This document shows positions 43,795 through 52,649 of a stretch of DNA of 64,000 nt, in pieces. The DNA is from UBA10649 sp963793105 (lineage in GTDB: Bacteria > Actinomycetota > Actinomycetes > S36-B12). The stretch covers positions 1 through 64,000 of the forward strand of contig CAWBZB010000015.1 of assembly GCA_963793105.1 (NCBI GenBank), in the 5' to 3' direction. The number at the start of each line of letters is the position of its first letter. Position 1 is the first letter of the stretch. The notes beneath the pieces were generated by a model that did no database searches, was not told the origin of the DNA, and saw only the letters and a program-made list of their open reading frames with translations. Both the position numbers and the translations under genes were made by a program.

Positions 43795-44733
43795 CTACGA
43801 CCAGTACACGTAGACCCGCGTCCCGATGTCGACCTTCTCGAACAGCCGGGTTGCCAGTTCCATGTCCCGGATGCCGACGCAGCCGTGCGACCCGTGGGCG
43901 TAGCCGTAGGTGGCGAAGTCGGGGGAGTAGTGCACGGCCTCGTCGCCGTTGAAGAACATCGCCCTGGGCATCCACGAACCGTAGAGCGACGAGGTGTGGT
44001 TGAAGCTCTTCTCCTTCACGGCGAAGACGCCCTCGTCGGTCTCCATGCCCGGCTGGCCGAAGCGGGCGTCGGTGATCATCTTCACCTTCCCCTTGACGAC
44101 GTATCGCAGGGTCCGGCTGGTCTTGTCGATGCACAGGGATCGCTTGACCTCCGTGCAGCGAAGAGGGAGGACCCCGACGGGCTCGGCCTGCTTCTTCAGC
44201 ATCCGCCACGTGCGCTTGTTCACCTTGCCCGTCGCCGGCAGCCAGTTCTTCGACTGGAACGCCTTGACCGCGCCCTTGGTGGACCGACCGAAGGCGTCGA
44301 GTGCGACGTTGCTCGTGGACACGTCGAAGCCGATCCACGACAGCCGGTCCTGCAGCGTCGCGACCTTGGAGCCGTAGTGCCCCTTGCGCAGCGGCAGCTT
44401 CGCGCGCGGCATCCGGACCGAGGGCGTGGCTCCTTCACCGAGGGCGGTCCCGGCCATCACGACGTTGACCGAGAGCAGCTCGTCCGGCCGGGCGCTCTGC
44501 TCGGGGTGGTCGTCGAACGGTGACGGCTCGTCGGTGAACGGCGAGCCTTCGGATGTGAACGGCGAGGGCTCCGTGCCGAACGGCGAGCCGCCGGATGCGA
44601 ACGGTGACGGCGACGCGGAGGCCTCGACGGGCGCGGGAGCGGTGTCGTCCTCGGCCCATGCAGGAGCGGGCGCCATGAAGGAGCCGGCAAGGCACGTCGC
44701 CAAGACAAGCAACGTGGGGGAAGCACGATGCAC
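43795..44733 (-). CDS. L,D-transpeptidase with peptidoglycan-binding domain
   Basis: 312 aa. A signal peptide (to about 'PAWA', residue 27) is followed by a low-complexity region of five heptads of the form SPFxxxx (residues 42-78). A peptidoglycan-binding helical domain ('YGSKVATLQDRLSWIGFDVS', about 120-175) precedes the YkuD catalytic domain. The latter has the active-site 'HGSHGCVGIRDME' with nucleophile Cys. It forms 3-3 cross-links in the cell wall, outside the membrane. Confidence 0.9.
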   Translation of the reverse strand: MHRASPTLLVLATCLAGSFMAPAPAWAEDDTAPAPVEASASPSPFASGGSPFGTEPSPFTSEGSPFTDEPSPFDDHPEQSARPDELLSVNVVMAGTALGEGATPSVRMPRAKLPLRKGHYGSKVATLQDRLSWIGFDVSTSNVALDAFGRSTKGAVKAFQSKNWLPATGKVNKRTWRMLKKQAEPVGVLPLRCTEVKRSLCIDKTSRTLRYVVKGKVKMITDARFGQPGMETDEGVFAVKEKSFNHTSSLYGSWMPRAMFFNGDEAVHYSPDFATYGYAHGSHGCVGIRDMELATRLFEKVDIGTRVYVYWS

Positions 44734-44834
44734 GCATTCACGGTACGGCCGTCACTGCGATCCGCCCCGTAGGTGCGCCGCGACACGCGGGCGTGGCATC
44801 GCCGCCTGCGGCAGGCGAGTGCGAGCGATCTCCG

Positions 44835-46127
44835 TCAGCGCAGGTAGTTCAGGAACCACGACTGCGCGAGGCGAGCCGCTTGCGCCAGCGTCCCTGGCTC
44901 CTCGAACAGGTGGGTTGCCCCGGGCACGATCTCCAGCAGGTTCGGGCAGCGCATCTGCCGCTGGGCGTCCCGATTGAGATCGATGACCGTGAGGTCGTGG
45001 CCGCCGACGATGAGGAGCGTCGGTGCCTGCACGCGGCCCAGCCAGTCGCCGGCCAGGTCGGGGCGTCCGCCGCGGGACACCACTGCCGAGACGTCGTCGG
45101 GCTTGCGGGCGGCGGCCACCAGGGCGGCGGCAGCGCCGGTCGAGGCTCCGAAGTAGCCGATGGGCAGGGCGCCGACGTCGCGGCGCTCCTTCAGCCAGGC
45201 CGTCGCATGCGAGAGCCGGTCGGCCAGCAGCTCGATGTCGAAGACGTTGGTGCGGTTGTCCGCCTCGTCGGGGGTGAGCAGGTCGAAGAGCAGCGTGCCG
45301 AGGCCCGCGCACGTCAGCACGTTCGACACCGCCATGTTCCGCGGGCTCGTGCGGCTGCTGCCGCTGCCGTGGGCGAAGACCACGAGGCCGTGCGGCTTCT
45401 CGGGAACGGTCAGGTGCCCGGGCAGGGCCATGCGGTCGAATGAGACGCGGACGTCCTCGTCGATGGCCGACGTGCACGGGTCCGCTGCGAGGTCGCGGCG
45501 CGGATGCGCGTGCAGGATGCGCACGACCTGGTCGTCGCTGACCTGGGTGAAGTCGATGAAGTGCTGTCCGACGGCGTAGAAGGGCTCGGGGGTCTGCAGG
45601 CAGATGACGTCGTTCGCCATGGTGCCCAGCCACCGGACCGCCTGCACCGAACCGACGGGCACGGCGAGGGTCACGTGGGCGGCGCCGAGGTGCTTGACGA
45701 CGCCGACGGCCGCGGCCGCAGTCGAGCCCGTCGCGAGCCCGTCGTCCACGATGATCACGTTGCGGCCGGCGATCTCGAGGCGGTCCCGCCCTCCGCGGTA
45801 CGTCTCGACGCGTCGGGCGATCTCCTTGCGCTGCTGTGCGGCGATCGCGTCGACCTGTTCGGGTGTCACGTGGACCTGTCGGCGGACCGCGTGGTCGACG
45901 ATGGTGACGCCGTCCTCGCCGACGGCGCCCATGGCGAACTCGGGGTTGCCGGGGACGCCGAGCTTGCGCACGACCAGCACGTCGAGGTCGGCTCCGAGAG
46001 CCTCGGCCACTTCGACCGCTACTGGCACGCCGCCGCGCGGAAGGGCCAGGATCAGGGGTTGCGGCCGTTGGTATCCGACGAGGCGGGCGGCCAGCTGTCG
46101 CCCGGCGTCGGTGCGGTTCTGGAACAT
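44835..46127 (-). CDS. phosphoribosyltransferase fused to alpha/beta hydrolase
   Basis: 430 aa. Residues 1-210 are a PRTase domain with the PRPP loop 'VIIVDDGLATGSTAAAAVGV' and 'LALPRGGVPVAVEVAEALG'. Residues 225-430 form a dienelactone-hydrolase-like domain with 'GYFGASTGAAAALVAAA' (GxSxG), 'VGGHD' (Asp) and 'GATHLFEEPG' (His). The start ATG at 46127 has GGAGGT 7 nt upstream. The partner erythromycin-esterase gene is divergent across a DosR-like box. In Mycobacterium tuberculosis a PRTase and an erythromycin-esterase domain are joined in the DosR-regulon protein Rv2030c. Confidence 0.9.
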   Translation of the reverse strand: MFQNRTDAGRQLAARLVGYQRPQPLILALPRGGVPVAVEVAEALGADLDVLVVRKLGVPGNPEFAMGAVGEDGVTIVDHAVRRQVHVTPEQVDAIAAQQRKEIARRVETYRGGRDRLEIAGRNVIIVDDGLATGSTAAAAVGVVKHLGAAHVTLAVPVGSVQAVRWLGTMANDVICLQTPEPFYAVGQHFIDFTQVSDDQVVRILHAHPRRDLAADPCTSAIDEDVRVSFDRMALPGHLTVPEKPHGLVVFAHGSGSSRTSPRNMAVSNVLTCAGLGTLLFDLLTPDEADNRTNVFDIELLADRLSHATAWLKERRDVGALPIGYFGASTGAAAALVAAARKPDDVSAVVSRGGRPDLAGDWLGRVQAPTLLIVGGHDLTVIDLNRDAQRQMRCPNLLEIVPGATHLFEEPGTLAQAARLAQSWFLNYLR

Positions 46128-46207
46128 GCTGCCCACCTCCATTGCGGGCACCCGCGCGCACTCGGCCCGCATGACCATGATGGCATCGCTCGGCTGCCGA
46201 CGGAACC

Positions 46208-46227
46208 GCTGGGACTTTCGTCCGTGG
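46208..46227. promoter_or_regulatory. DosR/DevR-like box
   Basis: The core GGGACTTTCGTCC (46211-46223) matches the central half of the DosR consensus TTSGGGACTWWAGTCCCSAA with one core mismatch; the flanks match poorly. It lies 38 nt before the GTG of the erythromycin-esterase gene and 84 nt from the divergent PRTase start. Confidence 0.6.
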
Positions 46228-46260
46228 CCGAAGCACCTTCCGAGCGAGCACAGTGGTGGT

Positions 46261-47565
46261 GTGATCGGCGTCACGCCCGTCACGGGCGAGCACAGCGACT
46301 ACGACGGCCTGCTCGATCGGGTCGGTGACCGCCGCTTCGTGCTCATCGGTGAGGCATCGCACGGCAGCCACGAGTTCTACCGCGAGCGGGCCCGCATCAC
46401 GCGGAGGCTGATCGACGAGAAGGGCTTCACCGCCGTCGCCGTCGAGGCCGACTGGCCGGACACCTACCGCGTCAACCGCTGGGTGCGTGGGCAGTCGCAC
46501 GACGAGGATGCGACGGCGGCCCTCTCCGACTTCCAGCGCTTCCCCGCGTGGATGTGGCGCAACATGGACGTGGTCGCGTTTCTGCAGTGGCTCCGGGCCT
46601 TCAACGACGCGCAGGCCTTCGACGAGGCGAAGGTCGGGTTCTACGGACTTGACCTGTACAGCATGCGAGCCTCGATGGACGCGGTGATCGACTACCTCGA
46701 CCGGCACGAGCCGGCGGCCGCCGACGAGGCGCGGGAGCGGTACTCCTGCTTCGACATGTTCGCCGGCGAGGGGCAGCGCTACGGCCACGCGGTGACGATG
46801 AACTACGCCGCACCGTGCGAGGAGGAGGTCGTCCAGCAGCTGGTGGACCTGCGCGACCGCCGGCAGCAGCTGCTGTCCCAGGACGGCTGGCTGGCTCAGG
46901 ACGACTTCTTCTACGCGGAGCAGAATGCCCGGCTCGTGCTGAACGCCGAGCACTACTACCGGCAGATGTACCGAGGCAACGTGTCGTCGTGGAACCTGCG
47001 CGACTCGCACATGGGGCAGACGCTGCAGGCGCTGGTCGCCCACCTCGGCGTCCGGCGGGCCCCGACGAAGGTGGTCGTCTGGGCGCACAACTCACACGTG
47101 GGCGATGCCCGGCATACCCAGATGGGCTGGCACGGCGAGCACAACATCGGGCAGCTCGTCCGCGAGGCGGTCGGCGACGACTGCGTCAACGTGGGCTTCA
47201 CCACCTACGACGGCACCGTCACTGCCGCCAGCGAGTGGGGCGGCCCGGCCGAGCGCAAGCGCGTGCGCCCCGCCCTGCCGGAGAGCTACGAGGAGCTGCT
47301 GCATGGGCTGACGCCGCAGCACGGGGAGATGCTCCTGGTGGACTGCGGCACGGCCGACTGGCTGCCCGCCAACATGCTCGAACGGGCGATCGGGGTCATC
47401 TACCGCCCGGAGACCGAGCGGACGAGCCACTGGTTCCACGCCAATCTCCCGCAGCAGTTCGACGTGGTGATCCACGTCGACCGCACGCACGCACTGCACC
47501 CGCTGGAGCGGACCCCGCTGTGGGACATGGGGGAGCCCCCGGAGACGTACCCCAGCGGCCTCTAG
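46261..47565 (+). CDS. erythromycin esterase family protein
   Basis: 434 aa from the GTG at 46261. The family core is clear: 'RFVLIGEASHGSHEFYRERA' (catalytic Glu and His), 'VAVEADWPDTYRVNRWV', 'GFYGLDLYSM', 'VVVWAHNSHVGDARHTQMG' and 'LGQLVRE'-type 'NIGQLVREAVGDDC'. Despite the name, most such actinobacterial proteins are not proven macrolide esterases. The location next to a PRTase-hydrolase and a DosR-like box points to a hypoxia or stress module. Confidence 0.9.
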   Translation: MIGVTPVTGEHSDYDGLLDRVGDRRFVLIGEASHGSHEFYRERARITRRLIDEKGFTAVAVEADWPDTYRVNRWVRGQSHDEDATAALSDFQRFPAWMWRNMDVVAFLQWLRAFNDAQAFDEAKVGFYGLDLYSMRASMDAVIDYLDRHEPAAADEARERYSCFDMFAGEGQRYGHAVTMNYAAPCEEEVVQQLVDLRDRRQQLLSQDGWLAQDDFFYAEQNARLVLNAEHYYRQMYRGNVSSWNLRDSHMGQTLQALVAHLGVRRAPTKVVVWAHNSHVGDARHTQMGWHGEHNIGQLVREAVGDDCVNVGFTTYDGTVTAASEWGGPAERKRVRPALPESYEELLHGLTPQHGEMLLVDCGTADWLPANMLERAIGVIYRPETERTSHWFHANLPQQFDVVIHVDRTHALHPLERTPLWDMGEPPETYPSGL

Positions 47566-47623
47566 TCGCCGCCCCTTCGTTGTGCGAGCCCCCGAACCTT
47601 CGCTGCGTGAGCGCTCCCCCCCT

Positions 47624-47687
47624 CGTTGAGTGGGCGCTCCCGCACGTCCCTGCGCCCCGCGGGACGTTCGCCGCCGCCCACTCAACG
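47624..47687. repeat. hairpin R6 after the esterase gene
   Basis: Outer arms CGTTGAGTGGGCG / CGCCCACTCAACG with an inner ACGTCCC / GGGACGT hairpin. Stands 58 nt past the esterase stop. Possibly a terminator, though without a T tract. Confidence 0.55.
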
Positions 47688-47757
47688 GAACGAGGGGCGT
47701 CTCGTGTGCCCGTGTTCGGCCGGCGGCCCGCACACCCTAGACTCTCCTAGGCCTGAT

Positions 47758-47803
47758 GGCCGAGCGCGAGGAGTGAGCGAAGCGAGCCCCGCAGCGATCG
47801 GCC
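47758..47803. repeat. hairpin R7 upstream of tRNA-Pro
   Basis: GGCCGA ... TCGGCC arms enclosing GCGCGAGGAGTGAGCGAAGC. Ends 9 nt before the tRNA-Pro gene. It resembles dispersed REP-like elements of high-GC actinobacteria. Confidence 0.4.
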
Positions 47804-47812
47804 CGATTCACT

Positions 47813-47885
47813 CGGGGCGTAGCGTAGTGGCTAGCGCGCCTGCTTTGGGAGCAGGAGATCGGGAGTTCGAGTCTCCCCGCCCCGA
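47813..47885 (+). tRNA. tRNA-Pro (anticodon TGG)
   Basis: 73-nt cloverleaf: acceptor CGGGGCG/CGCCCCG, anticodon stem CCTGC/GCAGG with loop TTTGGGA (anticodon TGG), T-loop TTCGAGT. CCA not encoded. Located 53 nt before tig, an order I recall from many actinobacteria. Confidence 0.96.
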
Positions 47886-47938
47886 CCACTCAGGGAAGCT
47901 GCCCTGGCGTGACACGACTACCTGGAGAGTGACCTGCC

Positions 47939-49345
47939 GTGAAGAGTGCCGTCGAGACCCTGTCCCCGACCCGCGTGAAGCTGACGGTCGAGGTGCCCTT
48001 CGACGAGCTGAAGCCCAGCATGGACGCCGCCTACGGCCGGATCGCCCAGAGCGTGAACGTGCCCGGGTTCCGCAAGGGCAAGGTGCCAGCCAGGGTGATC
48101 GAGCAGCGGTTCGGCCGCGGCGCGGTCCTCGAGGAGGCCGTCAACGACGCGCTGCCGAAGGCGTACGACGAGGCGCTGCGTGAGAACAGCATCGTGCCCG
48201 TGGGTCGCCCCGAGCTCGACGTGACGGAGCTGCAGGACGGCGAGGCACTGACCTTCACCGCCGAGGTCGAGGTGCGGCCGGAGTTCGAGCTCCCCGACTA
48301 CTCGTCCCTCACGGTCGCGGTGGCCAACGCGGTGCCGGACGAGGCGGACGTCGACGAGCAGCTCGACGGACTGCGCGGGCGATTCGCCAACCTCAAGGAG
48401 GTCGAGCGCCCGGCGGCGGACGGCGACGTCCTGCTGGTCGACATCGCGGGCGCCACGGCCGAGGGCGACGCGGTCGAGGACCTGGTCGGCAACGCGATGT
48501 CCTACGAGCTCGGAACCGACGGGATGCTGCCCGGGTTCGACGACGCGGTGCGCGGCGCGGTGAAGGACGAGGTGCGCACCTTCGAGTTCGTGCCCGAGAA
48601 CGGCGACTGGGCGGGCGTCACGCTGGTGGTCACTGCGACCGTGAAGGCCGTGCGCGAGCGTGAGCTGCCGGCCCTGGACGACGACTTCGCCCAGCTGGCG
48701 AGCGAGTTCGACACCGTCGAGGAGCTGCGCAACGACATCCGCGAGCGCCTGACGCAGGGCAAGCGGCTCGAGCAGGGCGCCGAGGCGCGCAACAACGTCC
48801 TGCAGGTGCTGCTCGACTCGATCGACATCCCGCTGCCCGAGGGTGTCATCGCGGCGGAGGTGGAGGAGCACTTCACCGACGGCCACGACAGCGGCGAGGA
48901 GCATCGCGCGGAGGTCGAGCAGCAGGCCCGTGAGTCGCTCAAGAGCCAGTTCGTGCTCGACAAGATCGCCGAGAAGGAGGAGGTCGCGGTCGGCGAGACC
49001 GAGCTCTCCGCCTGGCTGATCCAGCAGGCCCCCCGCTACGGGATGAGCCCCGACGCGTTCGCGAAGGCGCTCGTCGAGGCCGGCCAGGTGCAGATGGCGA
49101 TCCAGGACATCCGTCGAGCCAAGGCGCTGGCCGTGGTGCTCGAGTCGGCCACGGTGGTCGACGCCGACGGCAACCCGGTGGACCTGAAGGCCCTGGACGA
49201 GGAGATGAACCGCCTCCAGGCCATGCAGATGATGCAGGGGATGACCGACGTCGAGGTCGACGAGGAGGTCGACGTCTACACCGATGAGGACGGCAACGTC
49301 GTCGAGGTAGACGTGACCGAGGAGATCATCGAGACGCGGGCCTGA
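47939..49345 (+). CDS. tig: trigger factor
   Basis: 468 aa. The N-terminal ribosome-binding domain has the signature 'VPGFRKGKVPARVIEQRFG' (about residue 40). The FKBP-like peptidyl-prolyl isomerase domain spans about 155-240, and the C-terminal chaperone arms end in an acidic tail ('TDVEVDEEVDVYTDEDGN'). It binds nascent chains at the ribosomal exit. The start is GTG at 47939, following GGAGAG. It is followed by accessory genes before clpP1. Confidence 0.96.
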   Translation: MKSAVETLSPTRVKLTVEVPFDELKPSMDAAYGRIAQSVNVPGFRKGKVPARVIEQRFGRGAVLEEAVNDALPKAYDEALRENSIVPVGRPELDVTELQDGEALTFTAEVEVRPEFELPDYSSLTVAVANAVPDEADVDEQLDGLRGRFANLKEVERPAADGDVLLVDIAGATAEGDAVEDLVGNAMSYELGTDGMLPGFDDAVRGAVKDEVRTFEFVPENGDWAGVTLVVTATVKAVRERELPALDDDFAQLASEFDTVEELRNDIRERLTQGKRLEQGAEARNNVLQVLLDSIDIPLPEGVIAAEVEEHFTDGHDSGEEHRAEVEQQARESLKSQFVLDKIAEKEEVAVGETELSAWLIQQAPRYGMSPDAFAKALVEAGQVQMAIQDIRRAKALAVVLESATVVDADGNPVDLKALDEEMNRLQAMQMMQGMTDVEVDEEVDVYTDEDGNVVEVDVTEEIIETRA

Positions 49346-49408
49346 TCCTGCGTCAACGGAGGGGTTGACGGGTCTACCCTCGAGGTGTCAGCACTCGAGG
49401 GAGGCGTC

Positions 49409-49597
49409 ATGGCGGGCAACAACAACGCGGCGGCCGGCGGTGCCGGTGCCGTCTACGGGCTCGGGTTCCTGGGGGCCCTGGTCTGGAACTGGCAGCAGGC
49501 CGACACCTTCTGGGGCTATCCCTGGGGCGTCATCGAGTCCTTCTTCTGGCCCGGGTTCCTGGTCTACGAGCTGTTCAAGGTGTCGGCCGGCGTCTGA
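49409..49597 (+). CDS. small membrane protein, 62 aa
   Basis: Glycine/alanine-rich N-terminus and one or two hydrophobic segments rich in Trp and Phe ('LGFLGALVWNWQQADTFWGY', 'FFWPGFLVYELFKV'). The ATG follows GGAGG by 6 nt. Such short proteins occur widely in actinobacteria without known function; I recognise no name. Confidence 0.65.
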   Translation: MAGNNNAAAGGAGAVYGLGFLGALVWNWQQADTFWGYPWGVIESFFWPGFLVYELFKVSAGV

Positions 49598-49631
49598 CGG
49601 CTTCCGCCCCTGCAGAGTCCAGAATGGGGCC

Positions 49632-50702
49632 GTGACGCGAAGAGCCCTGGGCCGCACGTCTTACCGACGAGGCGATCTCCCAGACGCTCGGCACCTGATG
49701 GTGACGTCGGCCGCGAACGCAGCAGCACCCCGCAGGCCGCGAGTGACCGTGGTCGTGGCCACCTACAACCGCTCCAACGTTCTGCGTTACGCACTCGACA
49801 GCCTGGTCGCTCAGAGTCACTCTGACTGGGAGGCGGTGATCGTCGGTGACCGGTGCACCGACGACAGCGAGGCCGTCGTGGCCTCCTTCGGGGACGCGCG
49901 GATGACGTGGGTGAACCTGCCCCGCAATCTGGGTGAGCAGTCCGGGCCCAACAGCGTCGGGGCCCGGATGTCCCGCGGATCCTTCATCGCGTGGCTCAAC
50001 CACGACGACATGTGGTCCCCTGTGCATCTCGAACACCTGCTCGAGGTCGCGCAGCGTCATGAGGCGGACTTCGTGGTCAGTGCATGGCTGGCCGTCGGAC
50101 CGCACTCCCGGCAGGATCTCGACGCGGGAAGGCTGACAGCGGAAGTCTGGAACGCCACCCCACGTGATCGTCTCGATCCAAGGGGTGTCTACCCCGCGTC
50201 GACCTGGTTGGTCGACGCCCGGCTGGTACGCCGGATCGGAGACTGGCGACCCGCAAGCACGCTGAGAGCGGCGCCATCTCAGGACTTCGTCTACCGCTGC
50301 TGGGCGAGCGGGGCGCGAATGCGATTGACCGGAAGGCCCAGCGTCGTCGCGATTCAGTCCGGCAGGTTCGAGGGCGCCTACGCGACGCGACGGGCGAGCG
50401 AGCACGAGGCGTTCGCTCCACTCGTGGCGTCGAACAGCCCCGAAGGCCTGATGTCGGAACTCCACGCCACTGTGCCGCCTCCGCCCGACCTGGATGAGCC
50501 TCCATGGCGGCACGCTGGCGCGGTTCAGACCTACGCGTGGCGACAGGCCTACTCAGCATTCTCGCGCTCGGCCGTGCCGATGGCGGCGCGGCTCGGATGG
50601 GGTCCGAACGAACTCAAGGCGTGGGCCAAAGGACGTTCGGCGGGCGCCTTCATGGCCGAGTTACACGCACAACGGGGCATCGAGCGCAGAGGTTCTGGGT
50701 AG
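49632..50702 (+). CDS. glycosyltransferase family 2 (GT-A)
   Basis: 356 aa from the GTG at 49632, or 334 aa from the ATG at 49698. CAGAAT 6 nt before the GTG and the lack of a ribosome site at the ATG favour the first. GT-A features: 'VTVVVATYNRSNVLRYALDS', 'LVAQSHSDWEAVIVGD' and the metal-binding 'FIAWLNHDDMWSP'. It lies between tig and clpP1 with a cupin gene. Codon usage looks slightly less GC-biased, which fits acquired DNA but is not proof. Confidence 0.83.
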   Translation: MTRRALGRTSYRRGDLPDARHLMVTSAANAAAPRRPRVTVVVATYNRSNVLRYALDSLVAQSHSDWEAVIVGDRCTDDSEAVVASFGDARMTWVNLPRNLGEQSGPNSVGARMSRGSFIAWLNHDDMWSPVHLEHLLEVAQRHEADFVVSAWLAVGPHSRQDLDAGRLTAEVWNATPRDRLDPRGVYPASTWLVDARLVRRIGDWRPASTLRAAPSQDFVYRCWASGARMRLTGRPSVVAIQSGRFEGAYATRRASEHEAFAPLVASNSPEGLMSELHATVPPPPDLDEPPWRHAGAVQTYAWRQAYSAFSRSAVPMAARLGWGPNELKAWAKGRSAGAFMAELHAQRGIERRGSG

Positions 50703-50705
50703 GTT
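50700..50705 (+). promoter_or_regulatory. -10 element of the cupin gene
   Basis: TAGGTT, whose TAG is the stop codon of the glycosyltransferase gene, 6 nt before the GTG at 50712. Confidence 0.5.
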
Positions 50706-50711
50706 GGGGGT

Positions 50712-51248
50712 GTGGCAGATGACGGCTGGCTTCTGGACGGTGTGCAGGACGACGTGTCCATCACGGCCGATTGGCAGCCGGTCGCGGCACAGGCCATCGA
50801 TGGCGTGCAGATCCAGGAAGTGCGGAACGTCCCCACCGGCTATGGGCACCTGACCGAGTTCTTCCGCGCGGACTGGGGCTTCGTCCCGTCTGAGGTGGGG
50901 CAGGTCTTCCAGTCGGTCCTGCTGCCCGGCCGATTGTCAGCGTGGCACGCGCATGGCGAGACCACCGATCGGCTGTTCGTCGCTTCGGGGGCGTTGCTGG
51001 TGGCGTTGTACGACGCCCGCGAGGCCTCGCCCACGCGCGGTCAGCTGCAGGTGGTCCGAAGCTCGATCCTGCGACCGCAACTGGTCGTGGTGCCGCCGCG
51101 CGTGTGGCACGGGGTCAAGAACGTCGGCAACGAAGCCGCGACCTTGGTCAACATGGTGGACCTTGCGTACCGCTACGAGGGCCCGGACCACTATCGGCTC
51201 CCCCCTGATGCATCCAGCATCCCGTTCGACATCGTGGCCGCCCTGTAG
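50712..51248 (+). CDS. RmlC-like cupin protein
   Basis: 178 aa. A cupin barrel similar to dTDP-4-dehydrorhamnose 3,5-epimerase: 'EFFRADWGFVPSEVGQVFQS', 'LPGRLSAWHAHGETTDRLFV', 'VPPRVWHGVKNVGNEAATLV' and 'NMVDLAYRYEGPDHYRLP'. The His in 'AWHAH' matches the catalytic or metal position. With the adjacent GT-A gene it suggests deoxysugar transfer, but the rest of a dTDP-rhamnose pathway is absent from the window. Confidence 0.8.
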   Translation: MADDGWLLDGVQDDVSITADWQPVAAQAIDGVQIQEVRNVPTGYGHLTEFFRADWGFVPSEVGQVFQSVLLPGRLSAWHAHGETTDRLFVASGALLVALYDAREASPTRGQLQVVRSSILRPQLVVVPPRVWHGVKNVGNEAATLVNMVDLAYRYEGPDHYRLPPDASSIPFDIVAAL

Positions 51249-51376
51249 TCACCCTCGAGTACGACGTCGGCATTCGGCCCACGGCGAACTCCGCCGTGGG
51301 TGGGGAAGCCGCATGGTGGCCGCCGCGTTAGGGTCAGACAACAGTCACCGAACGGCGACGGCAACAGGAGGCTTTG

Positions 51377-52015
51377 GTGGGCGACATCTACGTGCCCGAC
51401 TCTCGCGGTGCGGGCGGCGGCATGACCGGCTTCGGCGACATGCTCGACGAGCGGCTGCTCCGCGAGCGGATCATCTGGCTCGAGGGCGAGGTGCGGGACG
51501 AGAACTCCAACCGCATCGCCAAGCAGCTCCAGGTGCTGGCCGCCGAGGATCCCGAGCGCGACATCACCCTCTACATCAACTCGCCCGGCGGCTCGATCAG
51601 CGCTGGCATGGTCGTGTACGACACGATGCAGCTGATCCCCAACGACATCACGACGGTGGCGATGGGCCTGGCCGCCAGCATGGGCCAGTTCCTCCTGTGC
51701 GCCGGGGCTGCGGGCAAGCGATACGCCACCCCGAACACGCGCGTGATGATGCACCAGCCGTCAGGCGGGCTGGGCGGCACGGCGTCGGACATCAAGATCC
51801 AGGCCGAGCAGATGCTGTTCATCAAGAAGCGCATGGCCGTGCTCATCGCCGAGCACACCGGCCAGACGCTCGAGCAGATCGAGAAGGACTCCGACCGCGA
51901 CCGCTGGTTCGACGCGGAGGCCGCACGCGAGTACGGAATCATCGACCACGTCTACAGCACGGCCGCTGACTCGCCCGAGGCGAAGGCCACCAAGGGCAAG
52001 GGAGACTCCAAGTGA
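51377..52015 (+). CDS. clpP1: ATP-dependent Clp protease proteolytic subunit 1
   Basis: 212 aa. Catalytic Ser in 'MGLAASMGQFLLCAGAAGKR', His in 'VMMHQPSGGLGGTASDI' and the Asp region at 'EKDSDRDRWFDAEAA'. The GTG at 51377 is chosen because it is 6 nt from AGGAGG; a TTG directly before it is too close. It assembles with ClpP2 into the mixed tetradecamer typical of actinobacteria. Overlaps clpP2 by 4 nt. Confidence 0.95.
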   Translation: MGDIYVPDSRGAGGGMTGFGDMLDERLLRERIIWLEGEVRDENSNRIAKQLQVLAAEDPERDITLYINSPGGSISAGMVVYDTMQLIPNDITTVAMGLAASMGQFLLCAGAAGKRYATPNTRVMMHQPSGGLGGTASDIKIQAEQMLFIKKRMAVLIAEHTGQTLEQIEKDSDRDRWFDAEAAREYGIIDHVYSTAADSPEAKATKGKGDSK

Positions 52016-52638
52016 GCGCCAGCGCGAGCAACCTGACCGGCCCCACGGGCCGCTACATCCTGCCGGAGTTCCGGGAGCGCAGCGCCAATGGCGAGCGCAT
52101 CCACAACCCGTACACCAAGCTGTTCGAGGAGCGCATCATCTTCCTCGGCGTGCAGATCGACGATGCCAGCGCGGACGACGTCATGGCCCAGCTGCTCACG
52201 CTGGAGTCCCTCGACCCCGATCGCGACATCCAGATCTACATCAACTCGCCCGGTGGCTCGTACACGGCGATGACGGCGATCTACGACACGATGCAGTTCG
52301 TCAAGCCGCAGGTGCAGACGGTGTGCCTGGGCCAGGCAGCGAGCGCCGCGGCGGTCCTGCTCGGTGCCGGCAGCCCGGGCAAGCGTTTCGCCCTGCCGCA
52401 CGCGCGGATCCTCATCCACCAGCCCTACACCGAGGGCGGCGGCCAGGGGTCGGACATCGAGATCCAGGCGAACGAGATCATCCGGATGCGCACCGAGATG
52501 GAGGGCATCATCGCCAAGCACACCGGCCGGAGCCCCGAGCAGGTGGCGGAGGACATCGAGCGCGACAAGATCCTCACGGCGGCAGATGCCAAGGAGTACG
52601 GCCTCATCGACGCGGTCATCTCCAGCCGCAAGGCCTGA
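52012..52638 (+). CDS. clpP2: ATP-dependent Clp protease proteolytic subunit 2
   Basis: 208 aa. Catalytic Ser in 'CLGQAASAAAVLLGAGSPGK', His in 'ILIHQPYTEGGGQGSDIEI' and the late 'ERDKILTAADAKEYGLID'. Its N-terminal extension before 'NPYTKLFEERIIFLG' is normal for ClpP2. In many actinobacteria clpX follows; here an ABC exporter gene follows instead, 11 nt downstream. Confidence 0.95.
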   Translation: MSASASNLTGPTGRYILPEFRERSANGERIHNPYTKLFEERIIFLGVQIDDASADDVMAQLLTLESLDPDRDIQIYINSPGGSYTAMTAIYDTMQFVKPQVQTVCLGQAASAAAVLLGAGSPGKRFALPHARILIHQPYTEGGGQGSDIEIQANEIIRMRTEMEGIIAKHTGRSPEQVAEDIERDKILTAADAKEYGLIDAVISSRKA

Positions 52639-52649
52639 GAACCAGCAGC

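Noticed and set aside
44752..47088. A 778-codon minus-strand frame across the esterase and PRTase genes
   Set aside because: It spans two genes that run in opposite directions and shows no family motif. Only a compositional artefact.
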